A stretch of DNA of 64,000 bases from SKVR01 sp046291875 (GTDB taxonomy: Bacteria > Bacteroidota > Bacteroidia > Bacteroidales > UBA7960), in NCBI GenBank assembly GCA_046291875.1, contig JBKBSF010000008.1:96913-160912 (forward strand), in the 5' to 3' direction. Shown one piece after another: positions 25,440 to 35,300 of this stretch (position 1 is its first letter; the number at the start of each line of letters is the position of its first letter). The translations under genes and the position numbers were made by a program. Below the pieces are notes generated by a model that searched no databases, was not told where the DNA came from, and worked only from the letters and a program-made list of their open reading frames with translations.

Positions 25440-27038
25440 CTACATACGGTATACTCCGGGCCGATGCCTGGGCCAGGTCCGGTTTGCAACGATTTCGAGC
25501 GACAGACTGATTACCTTGCGGGTACTGGCCGGATCGATAATACCATCATCCCAGATACGGCTTGTGGCATACAATGCTGAGCTTTCGTGATCGTAGCGGG
25601 CTTTTATTTCCTTATAGAGCTCCTCTTCCGATTTGTAATGGGGATCGCTGGGGTCGGAATGCCGGTTTTTCTTAAGTTGCATCAGCACACTGGCAGCCTG
25701 TTCGCCTCCCATTACCCCAATACGGGAGTTGGGCCAGGTAAACAGAAAACGCGGATCGAAAGCTCTTCCTGCCATGGCATAGTTGCCGGCTCCGTAGGAC
25801 CCCCCGGTTATAATACTGATGATGGGCACAGTACTGGTAGAAACGGCATGGATCCACTTGGCTCCATCGCGTGCAATACCCTCATGCTCATACTTTTTGC
25901 CCACCACAAACCCGGTAATGTTTTGCAGGAATATCATGGGGATATTGCGGTAATTGCACAACTGGACAAAATGGGCTGCCTTGCGTGCAGTTTCGCCAAA
26001 CACCAGGCCATTGTTGGCAATAATTCCTACCTGCACCCCTTCAATCCGTGCAAAGCCGGTAATGATGGTGGGGGCATATTCTGGCTTGAAGGGATGAAAC
26101 TCACCTCCATCCACAATGCACTCGATGACCGACTGGTGGTCGATGAGCCGGGTAGTATCGGTGAGAGCGTAATTATGAAGCTCTTCGGGTGGATAGATGG
26201 CCTGCCTGGCCTGTGCTATGTTGAGGGGTTGAGTTTGAGGGGGAGGTAAAGTGGATACAATATCACGACAGATCTTCAGGGCATGAACATCATCTTCAGC
26301 CAGGTGATCTACCACACCCGAAATACGGGCATGCACCTCTCCTCCACCCAGCTCTTCGTCATCTACTATTTCGCCCGTGGCAGCTTTCACCAGGGGAGGG
26401 CCACCCACGAAGATGGTACCCTGGTTGCGCACAATGATACTTTCGTCGGACATGGCTGGGATATATGCACCACCAGCGGTACAGGAGCCCATCACAACGG
26501 CAATCTGTGGAATTTCCATGGCCGACATACGGGCCTGATTGCTGAAGATACGTCCAAAATCTTCCTTGTCGGGAAACACCCTGGATTGTTCGGGAAGGAA
26601 AATCCCCCCACTATCCACCAGGTATATGGCCGGCAGATGATTTTCCATGGCAATTTCCTGTGCGCGGATGTGTTTGCGAATGGTTTCGCGGATATACGTA
26701 CCTCCCTTCACGGTGGCGTCATTGGCCACTACTACCACCCATCGGCCATGCACCTTACCCAGTCCGGTTACTACCCCTGCCGACGGAAACTGATCATGAT
26801 ACTGACCATTGGCAGCCAGGGCCGATAATTCCAGAAAGGGAGAGTCTTTGTCGAGAAGTGTATTGATGCGTTCGCGGGCAGTGAGTTTGCCCCTGCTGCG
26901 ATGCAGGGCAACGGCCTTTTCTGAGCCACCTTCAAGTACCCTGCGGTATTTTTTGTAGAATTCTTCAAGCATAAGCCTGAAGGGTTCGTTTGCCCCGGTT
27001 TCGGAGAGTACAGAACTGCTCTGGTCTGAAGAAAGCAT
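25440..27038 (-). CDS. liuB: Methylcrotonyl-CoA carboxylase beta subunit (carboxyltransferase)
   Basis: A 532-residue carboxyltransferase with two crotonase-like halves. The N-terminal half has RGKLTARERINTLLDKDSPF near residue 50 and VMGSCTAGGAYIPAMSDE near 185. The C-terminal half has GSYGAGNYAMAGRAFDPRF near 425 and WPNSRIGVMGGEQAA near 448, a pattern characteristic of the methylcrotonyl-CoA enzyme. It transfers CO2 from biotin to 3-methylcrotonyl-CoA. It is the first gene of the nine-gene cluster, and the 267-bp gap upstream should hold the operon promoter. Confidence 0.93.
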   Translation of the reverse strand: MLSSDQSSSVLSETGANEPFRLMLEEFYKKYRRVLEGGSEKAVALHRSRGKLTARERINTLLDKDSPFLELSALAANGQYHDQFPSAGVVTGLGKVHGRWVVVVANDATVKGGTYIRETIRKHIRAQEIAMENHLPAIYLVDSGGIFLPEQSRVFPDKEDFGRIFSNQARMSAMEIPQIAVVMGSCTAGGAYIPAMSDESIIVRNQGTIFVGGPPLVKAATGEIVDDEELGGGEVHARISGVVDHLAEDDVHALKICRDIVSTLPPPQTQPLNIAQARQAIYPPEELHNYALTDTTRLIDHQSVIECIVDGGEFHPFKPEYAPTIITGFARIEGVQVGIIANNGLVFGETARKAAHFVQLCNYRNIPMIFLQNITGFVVGKKYEHEGIARDGAKWIHAVSTSTVPIISIITGGSYGAGNYAMAGRAFDPRFLFTWPNSRIGVMGGEQAASVLMQLKKNRHSDPSDPHYKSEEELYKEIKARYDHESSALYATSRIWDDGIIDPASTRKVISLSLEIVANRTWPRHRPGVYRM

Positions 27039-27129
27039 AGGAATGGTAATGGTTTACAATGTGCTTTTGGTGATTTTAACAGTGGGCAATTGATTTTGTT
27101 TAATATCGCACACACAATTTTAAACAAAA

Positions 27130-27153
27130 CAAATGTATTGCAAAACAAATGTA
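27130..27153 (-). promoter_or_regulatory. Duplicated -7-like boxes upstream of the liu-mevalonate cluster
   Basis: TACATTTG occurs twice on the minus strand (27153-27146 and 27137-27130), each a full match to TAnnTTTG, about 92-115 nt before the liuB start. Neither has a clean TTTG at the usual distance upstream, so the assignment is weak. The region 27039-27305 has no gene. Confidence 0.35.
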
Positions 27154-27305
27154 ACCATAATTTCGCCAAAACACACTTTTTCCCACATCAGCACCCCTGT
27201 GAGGAACGCTCAACCTTATTGGGGAAAACATAAAACAGTCGGAATAAAAGTGGTAGAACCCCGTTCAGCATTGTTCCTGACTACGCCGGGAGAGAAGAGA
27301 GTTTT

Positions 27306-28661
27306 TCAGCTTTCCTCTTCATCCGACAAGAGCTCCATATCGCTGCCGGGAAGGATCCTGTTTTTATCTTCATCGGATAGTGCTTCCACATTGCGCAGAT
27401 GGCGCTGAATGGCACGTGTTCTTACTCCCACTACTTTATCCAGGTCATTGAGGCCGGTTTGTATCTTGTTCTGCGCCTTCTCGAGCATACCGCCAAAATT
27501 TTCGAATTCGCGTTTTACGGCACCCAACACCTGCCATACTTCTGAGCTTCGCTTTTGAATGGCCAGGGTTCGAAAACCCATTTGCAGGCTGTTGAGAATT
27601 GCAGCCAGGGTGGTAGGCCCGGTAACGATAACCCGGTAGTTCTTCTGCAGGTCTTCCAGCAAAGAAGCTTTGCGAACCACTTCCGCATAAATACCTTCGA
27701 AGGGCAGGAACATGATGGCAAAGTCGGTGGTTTGTGGTGGGTCGAGGTATTTGTCGCTTATATCGCGGGCCATCTTCTTAATGGTGGCATCCAGGTTCTT
27801 CTGGGCTTCGCCTACTTTGGCAGGATCGCCATCATCGTAGGCATCGAGCAGTTGTTCGTATTTCTCGCGAGGGAATTTGGCATCGATGGGCAGCCAAACT
27901 GTGGTTCCTGCATCATCGCGCCCGGGCAGTTTCACGGCAAACTCTACCAGATCCTGGCTGCCTGCTTTGGTTTTTACATTGGCCTGGTACTGTTCCGGGG
28001 CCAGTATCTGCTCCAGCAGCATAGAGAGTTGTATCTCGCCGATCCCGCCGCTGGTTTTTACATTGCTGAGCACTTTTTTGAGTCCCCCCACATCGCTGGC
28101 CAGGGTACGCATCTCGCCCAGCCCTTCCTGTACTGCCTGAAGTTGCTTGCCTACGGTTTCGAACGAATGACTGAGCCTTTCGTTGAGGGTTTGCTGCAGT
28201 TTTTCATCCACGGTCTTGCGCATCTCATCAAGCTGGCGGGTATTGTCTTCGCGAATGTTCTTCAGCTGGTTTTCTATGCCATCGCGCAACTCTTTGATCT
28301 GCTGCAGCGCTTGTTTGTTGAGTTCGTTCTGTTGAACAGAAAAGTCGGAGAACTTTTGCCTGATGAGTTCGTTGAGGTCTTTGGTGTTGGAAGTAAACTG
28401 ATCGCCAAAAGCTTTCAGTGCTACGGCCAGCTCTTCGCGCTGCTGACGCGAAAGGGTTGCCGATTCGTTGCGGCTGCGTTGAAACTCATCGCGGATGCCA
28501 CGTTCGGTGCGTTCGAGAGTTTTATCCAGGCTTTGCAAAATCTGTTCGTGGATATATTCCATGGATTGGGACTGCGACTGCTTTCGCATCCAGCGAACCC
28601 ATAAAACAGCCAGCACAAGCTGAACAGCGAGAACTATTACCAACAATACAATTTCAATCAT
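27306..28661 (-). CDS. rmuC: DNA recombination protein RmuC homolog
   Basis: A 451-residue protein with an N-terminal membrane helix (IVLLVIVLAVQLVLAVLWV), a long coiled coil (about residues 30-190, many Gln/Glu/Leu heptads such as QQIKELRDGIENQLKNIRED) and the RmuC nuclease-like domain (about 200-420: GGIGEIQLSMLLEQILAPEQY, WLPIDAKFPREKYEQLLDAY, TDFAIMFLPFEGIYAEV). RmuC is linked to limiting sequence inversions and processing recombination intermediates. Domain order and length are standard. It appears to be transcribed alone. Confidence 0.93.
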   Translation of the reverse strand: MIEIVLLVIVLAVQLVLAVLWVRWMRKQSQSQSMEYIHEQILQSLDKTLERTERGIRDEFQRSRNESATLSRQQREELAVALKAFGDQFTSNTKDLNELIRQKFSDFSVQQNELNKQALQQIKELRDGIENQLKNIREDNTRQLDEMRKTVDEKLQQTLNERLSHSFETVGKQLQAVQEGLGEMRTLASDVGGLKKVLSNVKTSGGIGEIQLSMLLEQILAPEQYQANVKTKAGSQDLVEFAVKLPGRDDAGTTVWLPIDAKFPREKYEQLLDAYDDGDPAKVGEAQKNLDATIKKMARDISDKYLDPPQTTDFAIMFLPFEGIYAEVVRKASLLEDLQKNYRVIVTGPTTLAAILNSLQMGFRTLAIQKRSSEVWQVLGAVKREFENFGGMLEKAQNKIQTGLNDLDKVVGVRTRAIQRHLRNVEALSDEDKNRILPGSDMELLSDEEES

Positions 28662-28713
28662 TACAGGAAAAGTTTAAACGTTACAACTCTTACAGCCCCT
28701 GGTGGATGGTTGC

Positions 28714-31104
28714 TCAAATGGCAAATACAGTGAGTTCAAGCGTTTGAACATCCAGAGCGACTGCCTCGGGGTTCCACAAATAAACCAGAAATCTGACCTG
28801 GTCCATATCCGGCGGGAATGGTTCCAAAGATAAATAATTGTTGAAGAAAGCAGCAGAGCTTCGGTTTCTTCTTTGCATAATTTCGATGTCGACAGATTGC
28901 CAGAACACCACCTGGTCTTCCTTATTGCGAAGCTCAAAAACAATTTTAGGATTTGCTGATGGCAGGGTACCGGCAACCCTTCCTGTGAAGCAGACAAAAT
29001 AGTCGGTAAAGTTGCCCGGCGAAATTGTAAAATCAAGAATACCTGCATATTCGTTTGAGGGCGACACATCCAGGCTTTTAACCGTGCTGGCCAGGGGCAA
29101 AAACCCGGTATTCTGAAAAAATACGGAGTCAGGAATCAGCCTCATCTTTTGCACAACTTCGTTATTGACAAAATTGTAAACATCGAGCATCTCTTTCAGA
29201 GAGTCGCGGGCCGATTTACTGGAATTGGGTTTTAGCTGAAAATCCTCCAATATCTCATACAGTCTCCCACCCGAATAAAACAGTTTTCCTGCAACAAATT
29301 CATCTATTCTCCGGTTTCCGCGCATTAACGGCATTTTCAGAGAGGATGTAAAACTACTGCAGGTATCTGCTGGAACACCAAATACATGGTTGTAATTACC
29401 AAATTGCAGCCCATAATTCTGTTCTAAAAGATTCACAAGGGCAGGCAATACCTCAAACTGCCCTGAGATTGCCTGAAAGGTAGCTGCCTGGTTTAGCAAA
29501 GGGGAGTAAACAACCAAGGGCACATGGTATCTTTTCAATGCATTGCTTATTGGAATTTCGGTGATGGGATGATCGCCGGTGATAACAAAGATTGTGTTTT
29601 GCCAGGCAGGAAGTTTCTGGTACTCCTGAAAGAAAAAGCGTAAAGCATCATCGGTAAACAATACTGTGCGGAAAAATTGTGCATAATTCTCATAGAAGCC
29701 CATCAGTTCCGGCTCCAAACTTGCTGCAGACAGCAGACTTTGCAAACGTTGATCGTAATATTCCTGCTGATCGATAACAAAAGGTGAGTGCATGGTACCT
29801 GTAAAAAACACGTCGAAAACAGGTCTTTGCTGATCATGTTGTCGAAAACGGAAGTAATTGCGAAACAGATCTTTGTCGTGATACCCCCAATGATAATCGC
29901 TCCGCGGATCGTAGATCTTTACAAACTCAGCCGGAAAGTCAGTTTTATCAACAATTAAATCTACATGATTTCTTTTAAGAAAGGCATCCTTTTGATGAAA
30001 ATAGGCACCCTGCCCGTAAAAAAACCCTGTACTGTAACCCTGATGTTGAAGTTGGTTGTATAAAGTAAGGTGCAATGGCATTTGAGGCAAAAGTGTAAAT
30101 CCCTTCTCTGCATGGGGCAATGACCCTGTAATGGAAGGCAAAACAGCATAGGATCTTTCTCCTGCTCCCAAAAAATGTTTGTAATAAAGGCTTTCGCCTA
30201 ACAAGCTGTCCAGAAATGGCATCAACACTATATCGGAGCCCGGTTTTACAAAGTCGTTTCCCAAGCCCTCTATTATCAGTATTACCACAGAAGGAGGAGT
30301 TTCGGATGTATTAAAAAACGCCCCCCATGGATTGGCCCTGTTTCGACGGTTCAGAAATGGATACTCCAAACAAACGTACTCCTTGTGGTCGAACAATGAG
30401 TGGTACCGTTTTACTACCAAATCTCTCTCCCAATTTGCAAAAGGAGAAAACCACTTGTTCCGCATACTGGCCCATACATCGCTATAAAAATGAACAGATT
30501 TGTTTTGCCGAATATTTACACTATGAAAGGACCTGGTTTCTGCCGGATTGTATTGGGTCAAACTTCCCACAGCTAACACACCTATGGCAAAAAACAGATA
30601 GTAGTGCTTAAGAAAAGTAAAAGGCTGATGTTTGCGAAACCAAACAATGGATAATACATAAAGCAAAGCAAACAGGGTTAACCCTACAACAAACAACCCA
30701 TAATTGATTCCTGCTGTGCGTAAGGTAAAAAATAACTCTTCTTTGCTATGAGCAAGAAACAATGCATCCAGGGGAGTAAGAGTGGATATATAAAAATTAA
30801 CTATTAGGAAATGAATGATTTGAAAAATAACAGAAAACACAGCCCCTGCCACCAGACACGCTTTTCGACCTATCCGATGAAACAAAAATAGCAGCGGTAG
30901 AAGTATGAGGGTAATCCATCCCAGGGCAACTATATCATGACCTAAACCCAAAACAGAATCCTTCAGGATGCCCGGAATTTTGTGATTATACAACATCATA
31001 CCAGTTTCCAGCATTCTGAGCAAAACAAAAAAAAGAGCATTCACCACAAACAACAAAGCGCCAGCAGTAATACAACTTTTAAGGTGTTTTACAAATCTTT
31101 TCAT
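28714..31104 (-). CDS. LTA synthase family membrane protein (alkaline phosphatase superfamily)
   Basis: A 796-residue protein. The first 200 residues hold about five membrane helices. The extracytoplasmic domain (about 265-600) has the sulfatase/phosphotransferase fold: VVILIIEGLGNDFVKPGSD (first metal-binding strand), GERSYAVLPSITGSLP (nucleophile region) and FVITGDHPITEIP (second metal site). A C-terminal beta domain of about 150 residues follows. Members add phosphoglycerol or phosphoethanolamine groups to envelope glycans or lipids; the acceptor here is unknown. The start at 31104 (MKRFVKHLKS) is preferred over an ATG 11 codons earlier. Confidence 0.85.
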   Translation of the reverse strand: MKRFVKHLKSCITAGALLFVVNALFFVLLRMLETGMMLYNHKIPGILKDSVLGLGHDIVALGWITLILLPLLFLFHRIGRKACLVAGAVFSVIFQIIHFLIVNFYISTLTPLDALFLAHSKEELFFTLRTAGINYGLFVVGLTLFALLYVLSIVWFRKHQPFTFLKHYYLFFAIGVLAVGSLTQYNPAETRSFHSVNIRQNKSVHFYSDVWASMRNKWFSPFANWERDLVVKRYHSLFDHKEYVCLEYPFLNRRNRANPWGAFFNTSETPPSVVILIIEGLGNDFVKPGSDIVLMPFLDSLLGESLYYKHFLGAGERSYAVLPSITGSLPHAEKGFTLLPQMPLHLTLYNQLQHQGYSTGFFYGQGAYFHQKDAFLKRNHVDLIVDKTDFPAEFVKIYDPRSDYHWGYHDKDLFRNYFRFRQHDQQRPVFDVFFTGTMHSPFVIDQQEYYDQRLQSLLSAASLEPELMGFYENYAQFFRTVLFTDDALRFFFQEYQKLPAWQNTIFVITGDHPITEIPISNALKRYHVPLVVYSPLLNQAATFQAISGQFEVLPALVNLLEQNYGLQFGNYNHVFGVPADTCSSFTSSLKMPLMRGNRRIDEFVAGKLFYSGGRLYEILEDFQLKPNSSKSARDSLKEMLDVYNFVNNEVVQKMRLIPDSVFFQNTGFLPLASTVKSLDVSPSNEYAGILDFTISPGNFTDYFVCFTGRVAGTLPSANPKIVFELRNKEDQVVFWQSVDIEIMQRRNRSSAAFFNNYLSLEPFPPDMDQVRFLVYLWNPEAVALDVQTLELTVFAI

Positions 31105-31215
31105 ACTTATATTTTTCAGATACGATGCAAATATCACAAAAAAACCTCATATGTAAAGCATAGTTTACATATTTCTGAGTTGTCAACAAGTTTTTTAAAA
31201 AAAGCCAGCACGAAA

Positions 31216-31247
31216 ATTGTTTCCTCTTTAAGAAACATTTATCTTTG
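31216..31247 (+). promoter_or_regulatory. Bacteroidota-type promoter of the toxin-antitoxin pair
   Basis: ATTG (31216-31219), 20 nt, TATCTTTG (31240-31247). The -7 box matches the consensus fully. The predicted transcript would begin only about 10 nt before the toxin start, close to leaderless. Confidence 0.6.
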
Positions 31248-31262
31248 TAAAAACTTTTGATT

Positions 31263-31604
31263 GTGGAGCCAAAATTTAACGTTGAATTTCTCGAAGAAGC
31301 CACTGAATTACTTGATAGCCTTGATGATAAATCGAGAGAGAAAATAATCTATAACATTTTCAAGGCAAGAGTTGTGACTGACAAAGAGCTATTTAAGAAA
31401 CTAACTGGAGAGACATGGGAATTCAGGACACTCTAAAACAAAAAGTATTATCGGCTTTTTGCGTTCTGGGACAAGACCGACAAAACGGAAACTGTTGTAG
31501 TTTCAACTCACGGAATTGTTAAGAAAACAGACAAAGTTCCGAAATCCGAGATTGAAAAAGCCGAGCGGATAAGAAAACAATATTTCGAACTTAAAAACTC
31601 ATAA
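31263..31604 (+). pseudogene. RelE/HigB-type toxin interrupted by an in-frame stop
   Basis: Read from GTG at 31263 the frame gives VEPKFNVEFLEEATELLDSL, a RelE/HigB-like start, then continues to WEFRTL and hits TAA at 31434-31436 (codon 58). The same frame goes straight on as NKKYYRLFAFWDKTDKT and THGIVKKTDKVPKSEIEKA to TAA at 31602-31604. Homologous toxins have EFRxxYxxxxYRxxF across this point, so a single base change of Tyr (TAC/TAT) to TAA explains it. The full length would be 113 residues, normal for a HigB mRNA interferase. The truncated form lacks the conserved Arg/Phe core and C-terminal helix, so it is probably inactive. Confidence 0.8.
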
Positions 31605-31607
31605 GCA

Positions 31608-31934
31608 ATGGAAAAGAAACCAATGAAAACCGTGAGCCTTGATGAGTTGACCGACAGATACATCGGGAAACGTGGCACTCCCGATCGGGAAAAATTTGAA
31701 TATGAACTGCGCCTTGACTTGCTTGGAGAAGCCATTAAACAAGCACGTAAGGAGAGAAACCTGACACAGGAAGAATTAGGCAAATTGGTTGGAGTACAAA
31801 AAGCCCAGATTTCAAAACTGGAAAACAGCTTGACTGATGCACGTTTTGAGACTATAATAAAAGTATTCAAAGCATTGAATGCACGGATTAACTTTCATGT
31901 AGAGTTGCTTGACCAAAGACTTGATATCACCTGA
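31608..31934 (+). CDS. HigA-type helix-turn-helix antitoxin
   Basis: A 108-residue protein whose residues about 37-92 form an XRE/Cro-type HTH (IKQARKERNLTQEELGKL, then VQKAQISKLENSLTDARFET). It starts 3 bp after the toxin reading frame, the toxin-first order typical of HigBA modules. It would bind and neutralise the toxin and repress the operon promoter at 31216-31247. It is intact although its partner is broken. Confidence 0.85.
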   Translation: MEKKPMKTVSLDELTDRYIGKRGTPDREKFEYELRLDLLGEAIKQARKERNLTQEELGKLVGVQKAQISKLENSLTDARFETIIKVFKALNARINFHVELLDQRLDIT

Positions 31935-32273
31935 CAGAAACAAAACATGGTGGTAACATGCTATAACCAATACCGCAGCTGCAGGACTGCTGCGAGTGGC
32001 CTTTTGTAGTCCTGCGCATGCTGGAAAGCCCGCAACGCCCTCATGGAGCTAAGCGGAACAAATCCGCTACTGTGCATATACAAGGAACGATATTTATCCA
32101 AAATAACTTGTATTGCTATAATGGCAAACATCCTACAATCACCATTTTGGGTTTGGTGAAAGAGCTCTGAGAAGCTTTACAAAGAAATAGCCCTTGGCAA
32201 GCAAATCCCGGGTAGGCATCCAGATGCTGACATCTGGAATAGGGTATTGCAAATCAGGATTATGTAAGCCAAA
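31935..32273. other. Intergenic region with REP-like hairpins
   Basis: No gene. Two inverted repeats are visible: GCAGGACT (31981-31988) with AGTCCTGC (32008-32015), and AGCGGA (32052-32057) with TCCGCT (32063-32068). A short open stretch on the plus strand (about 32168-32266) encodes KLYKEIALGKQIPGRHPDAD and ends in a stop; it has no start codon in range and may be a gene remnant. Confidence 0.45.
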
Positions 32274-32307
32274 AAAAGCCGTCCCAATATTCGTTGAGAC
32301 GGCTTTT
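32274..32307 (-). terminator. Terminator of the secreted amidase gene
   Basis: A perfect 10-bp stem, AAAAGCCGTC (32274-32283) with GACGGCTTTT (32298-32307), and a 14-nt loop, flanked by A/T runs on both sides, 49 bp beyond the amidase stop codon. It could act in both directions. Confidence 0.85.
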
Positions 32308-32355
32308 CCTATTATCCAAAAACGCAACCTGTCAAAGGCTGCATACCTTGGCAGT

Positions 32356-35300
32356 TTACTTCCTTACCTGAAGTTTCTGCATGGAAACTCCCTGATCGGT
32401 ATAAACATGGATAAGGTATACTCCATTTTCGAATTGCGACAGGTTGAGCTGATGCTCCTGGGTGTTCAGATTACCCACGTTGAAAATTATCCGGCCACTC
32501 ATATCCGTGATGCTCAGTGTGCGGATCGATGAAGCTGCCCGGATGGTCACCACATCCCTTGCAGGATTGGGGAACACACTCAGCATTTCTGATGGTATAT
32601 CCTGACCCACAGAGGTGTCATCCACATAAAGTACCACCTGAAACTCCAGGTTTTGATTTAAATGTAGGGCTCCCGTTACATCAAAATAACCTTCTGTAAC
32701 AATTGAGAAAGTATAAACACCCTCCGGGATATCTTCAAAAACATAATCTCCCATTGTATTGGTAACGCCGTTGAAGGTAATGATAGAAGTAGTAATAAGG
32801 TTGCCTTCTATATCCTCGGGCACAAAGGTGAGGGTATATGTGGGAACGGATACAGGTGTAAGGGTTACTATTTCCACCACATCGGCATCGGTAATCACCA
32901 CTGAGCCTGTTGCCTCCTGAAAACCTTCAGCCACCACCGAATACGCATAGGTTCCGGCCTCCAGACCTTCAAAAAGGTAATCTCCCGGCGCATTGGCATC
33001 ACCATCGAGGGTAACGATGGCATCCGCAACAGATGCTCCTTCAGCATCTTTTATTTCGAAAGTTACGCTGTAGGTGGGAATTATGACTTCCATCATAGTA
33101 ACTTCAACGGTTACATCCTGGTCAATCACCTCCAGAGAACCGGATACAGACTCAAACCCTTGTGCTGTAACAGCATAAGTATAGGTGCCGGCAGGCAGAT
33201 TGCCAAACACGTAATCGCCTTCGGGGTTGGTGGCAGTACCCAGGGTAATTACAGCATTGATAATGGGGTTTTCATCCTGATCTTCCACCACAAAGGTTAC
33301 AGTGTAGAATTCTACCACCGACAGGTTTTCGTGGGCACCCATACATGGATTTTCTGCATCGCGCTCCGTGCCGAACATATCCACTATAACACCTTCGATG
33401 GGTATACCAGCGGCTTTTGCCGGGCTCAGATCCTGGATCATAAGATTGGCAGACGAAACAAACAACGGATCGGCGAAAAGTGAGTTCGCATCTCCGGAGG
33501 TGGCATTCTGCCATGCAGCCAGATTGCTGTAAGAAACTCCGTTGTATTTGCCCAGCATAGCAGGTGCCCCTGTGGGATAGAAATACAGGTTGTGGTTCAT
33601 CTCGGCCAATACTGTCATATCCAGCAGGTGATAGGCAAATCCTGCTTCCTCACCGGCAATGATATTGTTGAGCATCAATACGTTTCCTGCTATCAGGTCA
33701 ACCCCTTTGTAATTGAGGTCTGTTGTACCTGTAATTTCGGGAAGTTCATTGAGTAGCATAGAGTTGTAGGCCAGTAGTACGTTGGCTGAAGCATTGTTGA
33801 TTCGCAACCCGCGCAGGTTTCCTGCAAAACCGGCAGTACCCAGCAGATCGAATCCTGTAATCATATTATTGGCAATGAGGTAGTTTCCTCCGGCCAGAAT
33901 ATCAATGGCAGCACTGTTTACGTTGGCGGCTGTACCCAGGGTTGCCACCTGCGGGAAGGTATTGGCTGCCACCATTATTTGGGCATCGGGCAACCCCAGG
34001 GGGAATTGCAACGCAGCACTGGCCAAAACTCCTGTTCCCAGGTTCTGGTTCATACGGATATCGTTGCCGGCAATCATTACATTGGTACCCAGCCATGCCA
34101 GGAACAACCCGTTGGCTTTTCCCTCGATCAGACTGTTGGTGATACTAATATCGGTGAGATAACCATTTTCACCAGTACCCGACTTGAACACATTTACACC
34201 ATTGTAGCCGGGAGAAACATTGGGAAAATCGGCTGAAATATGGCAGTTGTCAACACCAATGTTACGTGGGGCATTATTCTCTGCCACGTTATGGTTCACT
34301 CTGAATGCCAGTGCTCCATTAAATCCAACCTGTGTGGGCGAAGGCTGGTTTGTGGCCTGATGATAGATATTCATATTTTTGATCAGGATATCCGACACAT
34401 CACCGATCAGCAGGAATGGCATACCATTGCGATGTGTTCCTGCAGAGTTCTGGAAGGTAAGATCGCGGGTGGTACCCCCTTCTGTATTGGAGCCATCAAA
34501 AATGATATTTCGGGTGGGGGTTGCATCGGCCCATGCAAGATTGTTGGCATGTGTAATCCCCAGAATAAATGCACCAGAGGGGCCTGCATTCACATCTCCC
34601 GGATAATGAAAGGTGATGGTGGGTGTTTTGTTCGGGGCAGGCTTAATGGTGATGGTGTAAGGACTGGGGTCTACCGCCAGACCAATGCCCGACACGGTGC
34701 AATCTTCAGTAAGGTCGCTGGTAATAAACAATGTAACATCTTCGGTAAAAGAAGCCATGGTATTGAGTGCAGTAACAGCCTCACGGAAGGTGGGGAAGTT
34801 TCCTGCTTCACCCTCAACACTTTCTGCACCTACAGAATATACTCCTGCGAAGAATACGGTGAGGTTTTCATGGGCACCGATGCAGGGTTCCAGCGCATCA
34901 CGCTGAGTGCCAAAAATATCTACCGTTACCTCTTCAATGGGGAAAGCGGCATTCTTAGCCGGACTGGTATCCTGAATCATCAGGTCGGTATCCGAAACAA
35001 ACATCGGATCGGCAAACAGGCTGTTGCTATCCTTGCCGGTGGCGGCCTGCCATGCCTCCAGGTCAGTATAAACACCTGTGCCGTGGCTGCCAATGGTGGC
35101 CTGGGAAGATTCTTCGAAGAAATAAAGATTATAATCCATTTCCTCAGGCAATACCACAAGGTCGAGCAAGTTGAATTCAAAATCGTTTTCGCTGGTGGCA
35201 ATTATATTGTTGGCCAGCATCACATTGCCTGCATCCAAATCAATACCTCTGTAGGTAAGAAGTGAAGTGCCGGTAATGTTCTCCAGATCATTGAGCAGCA

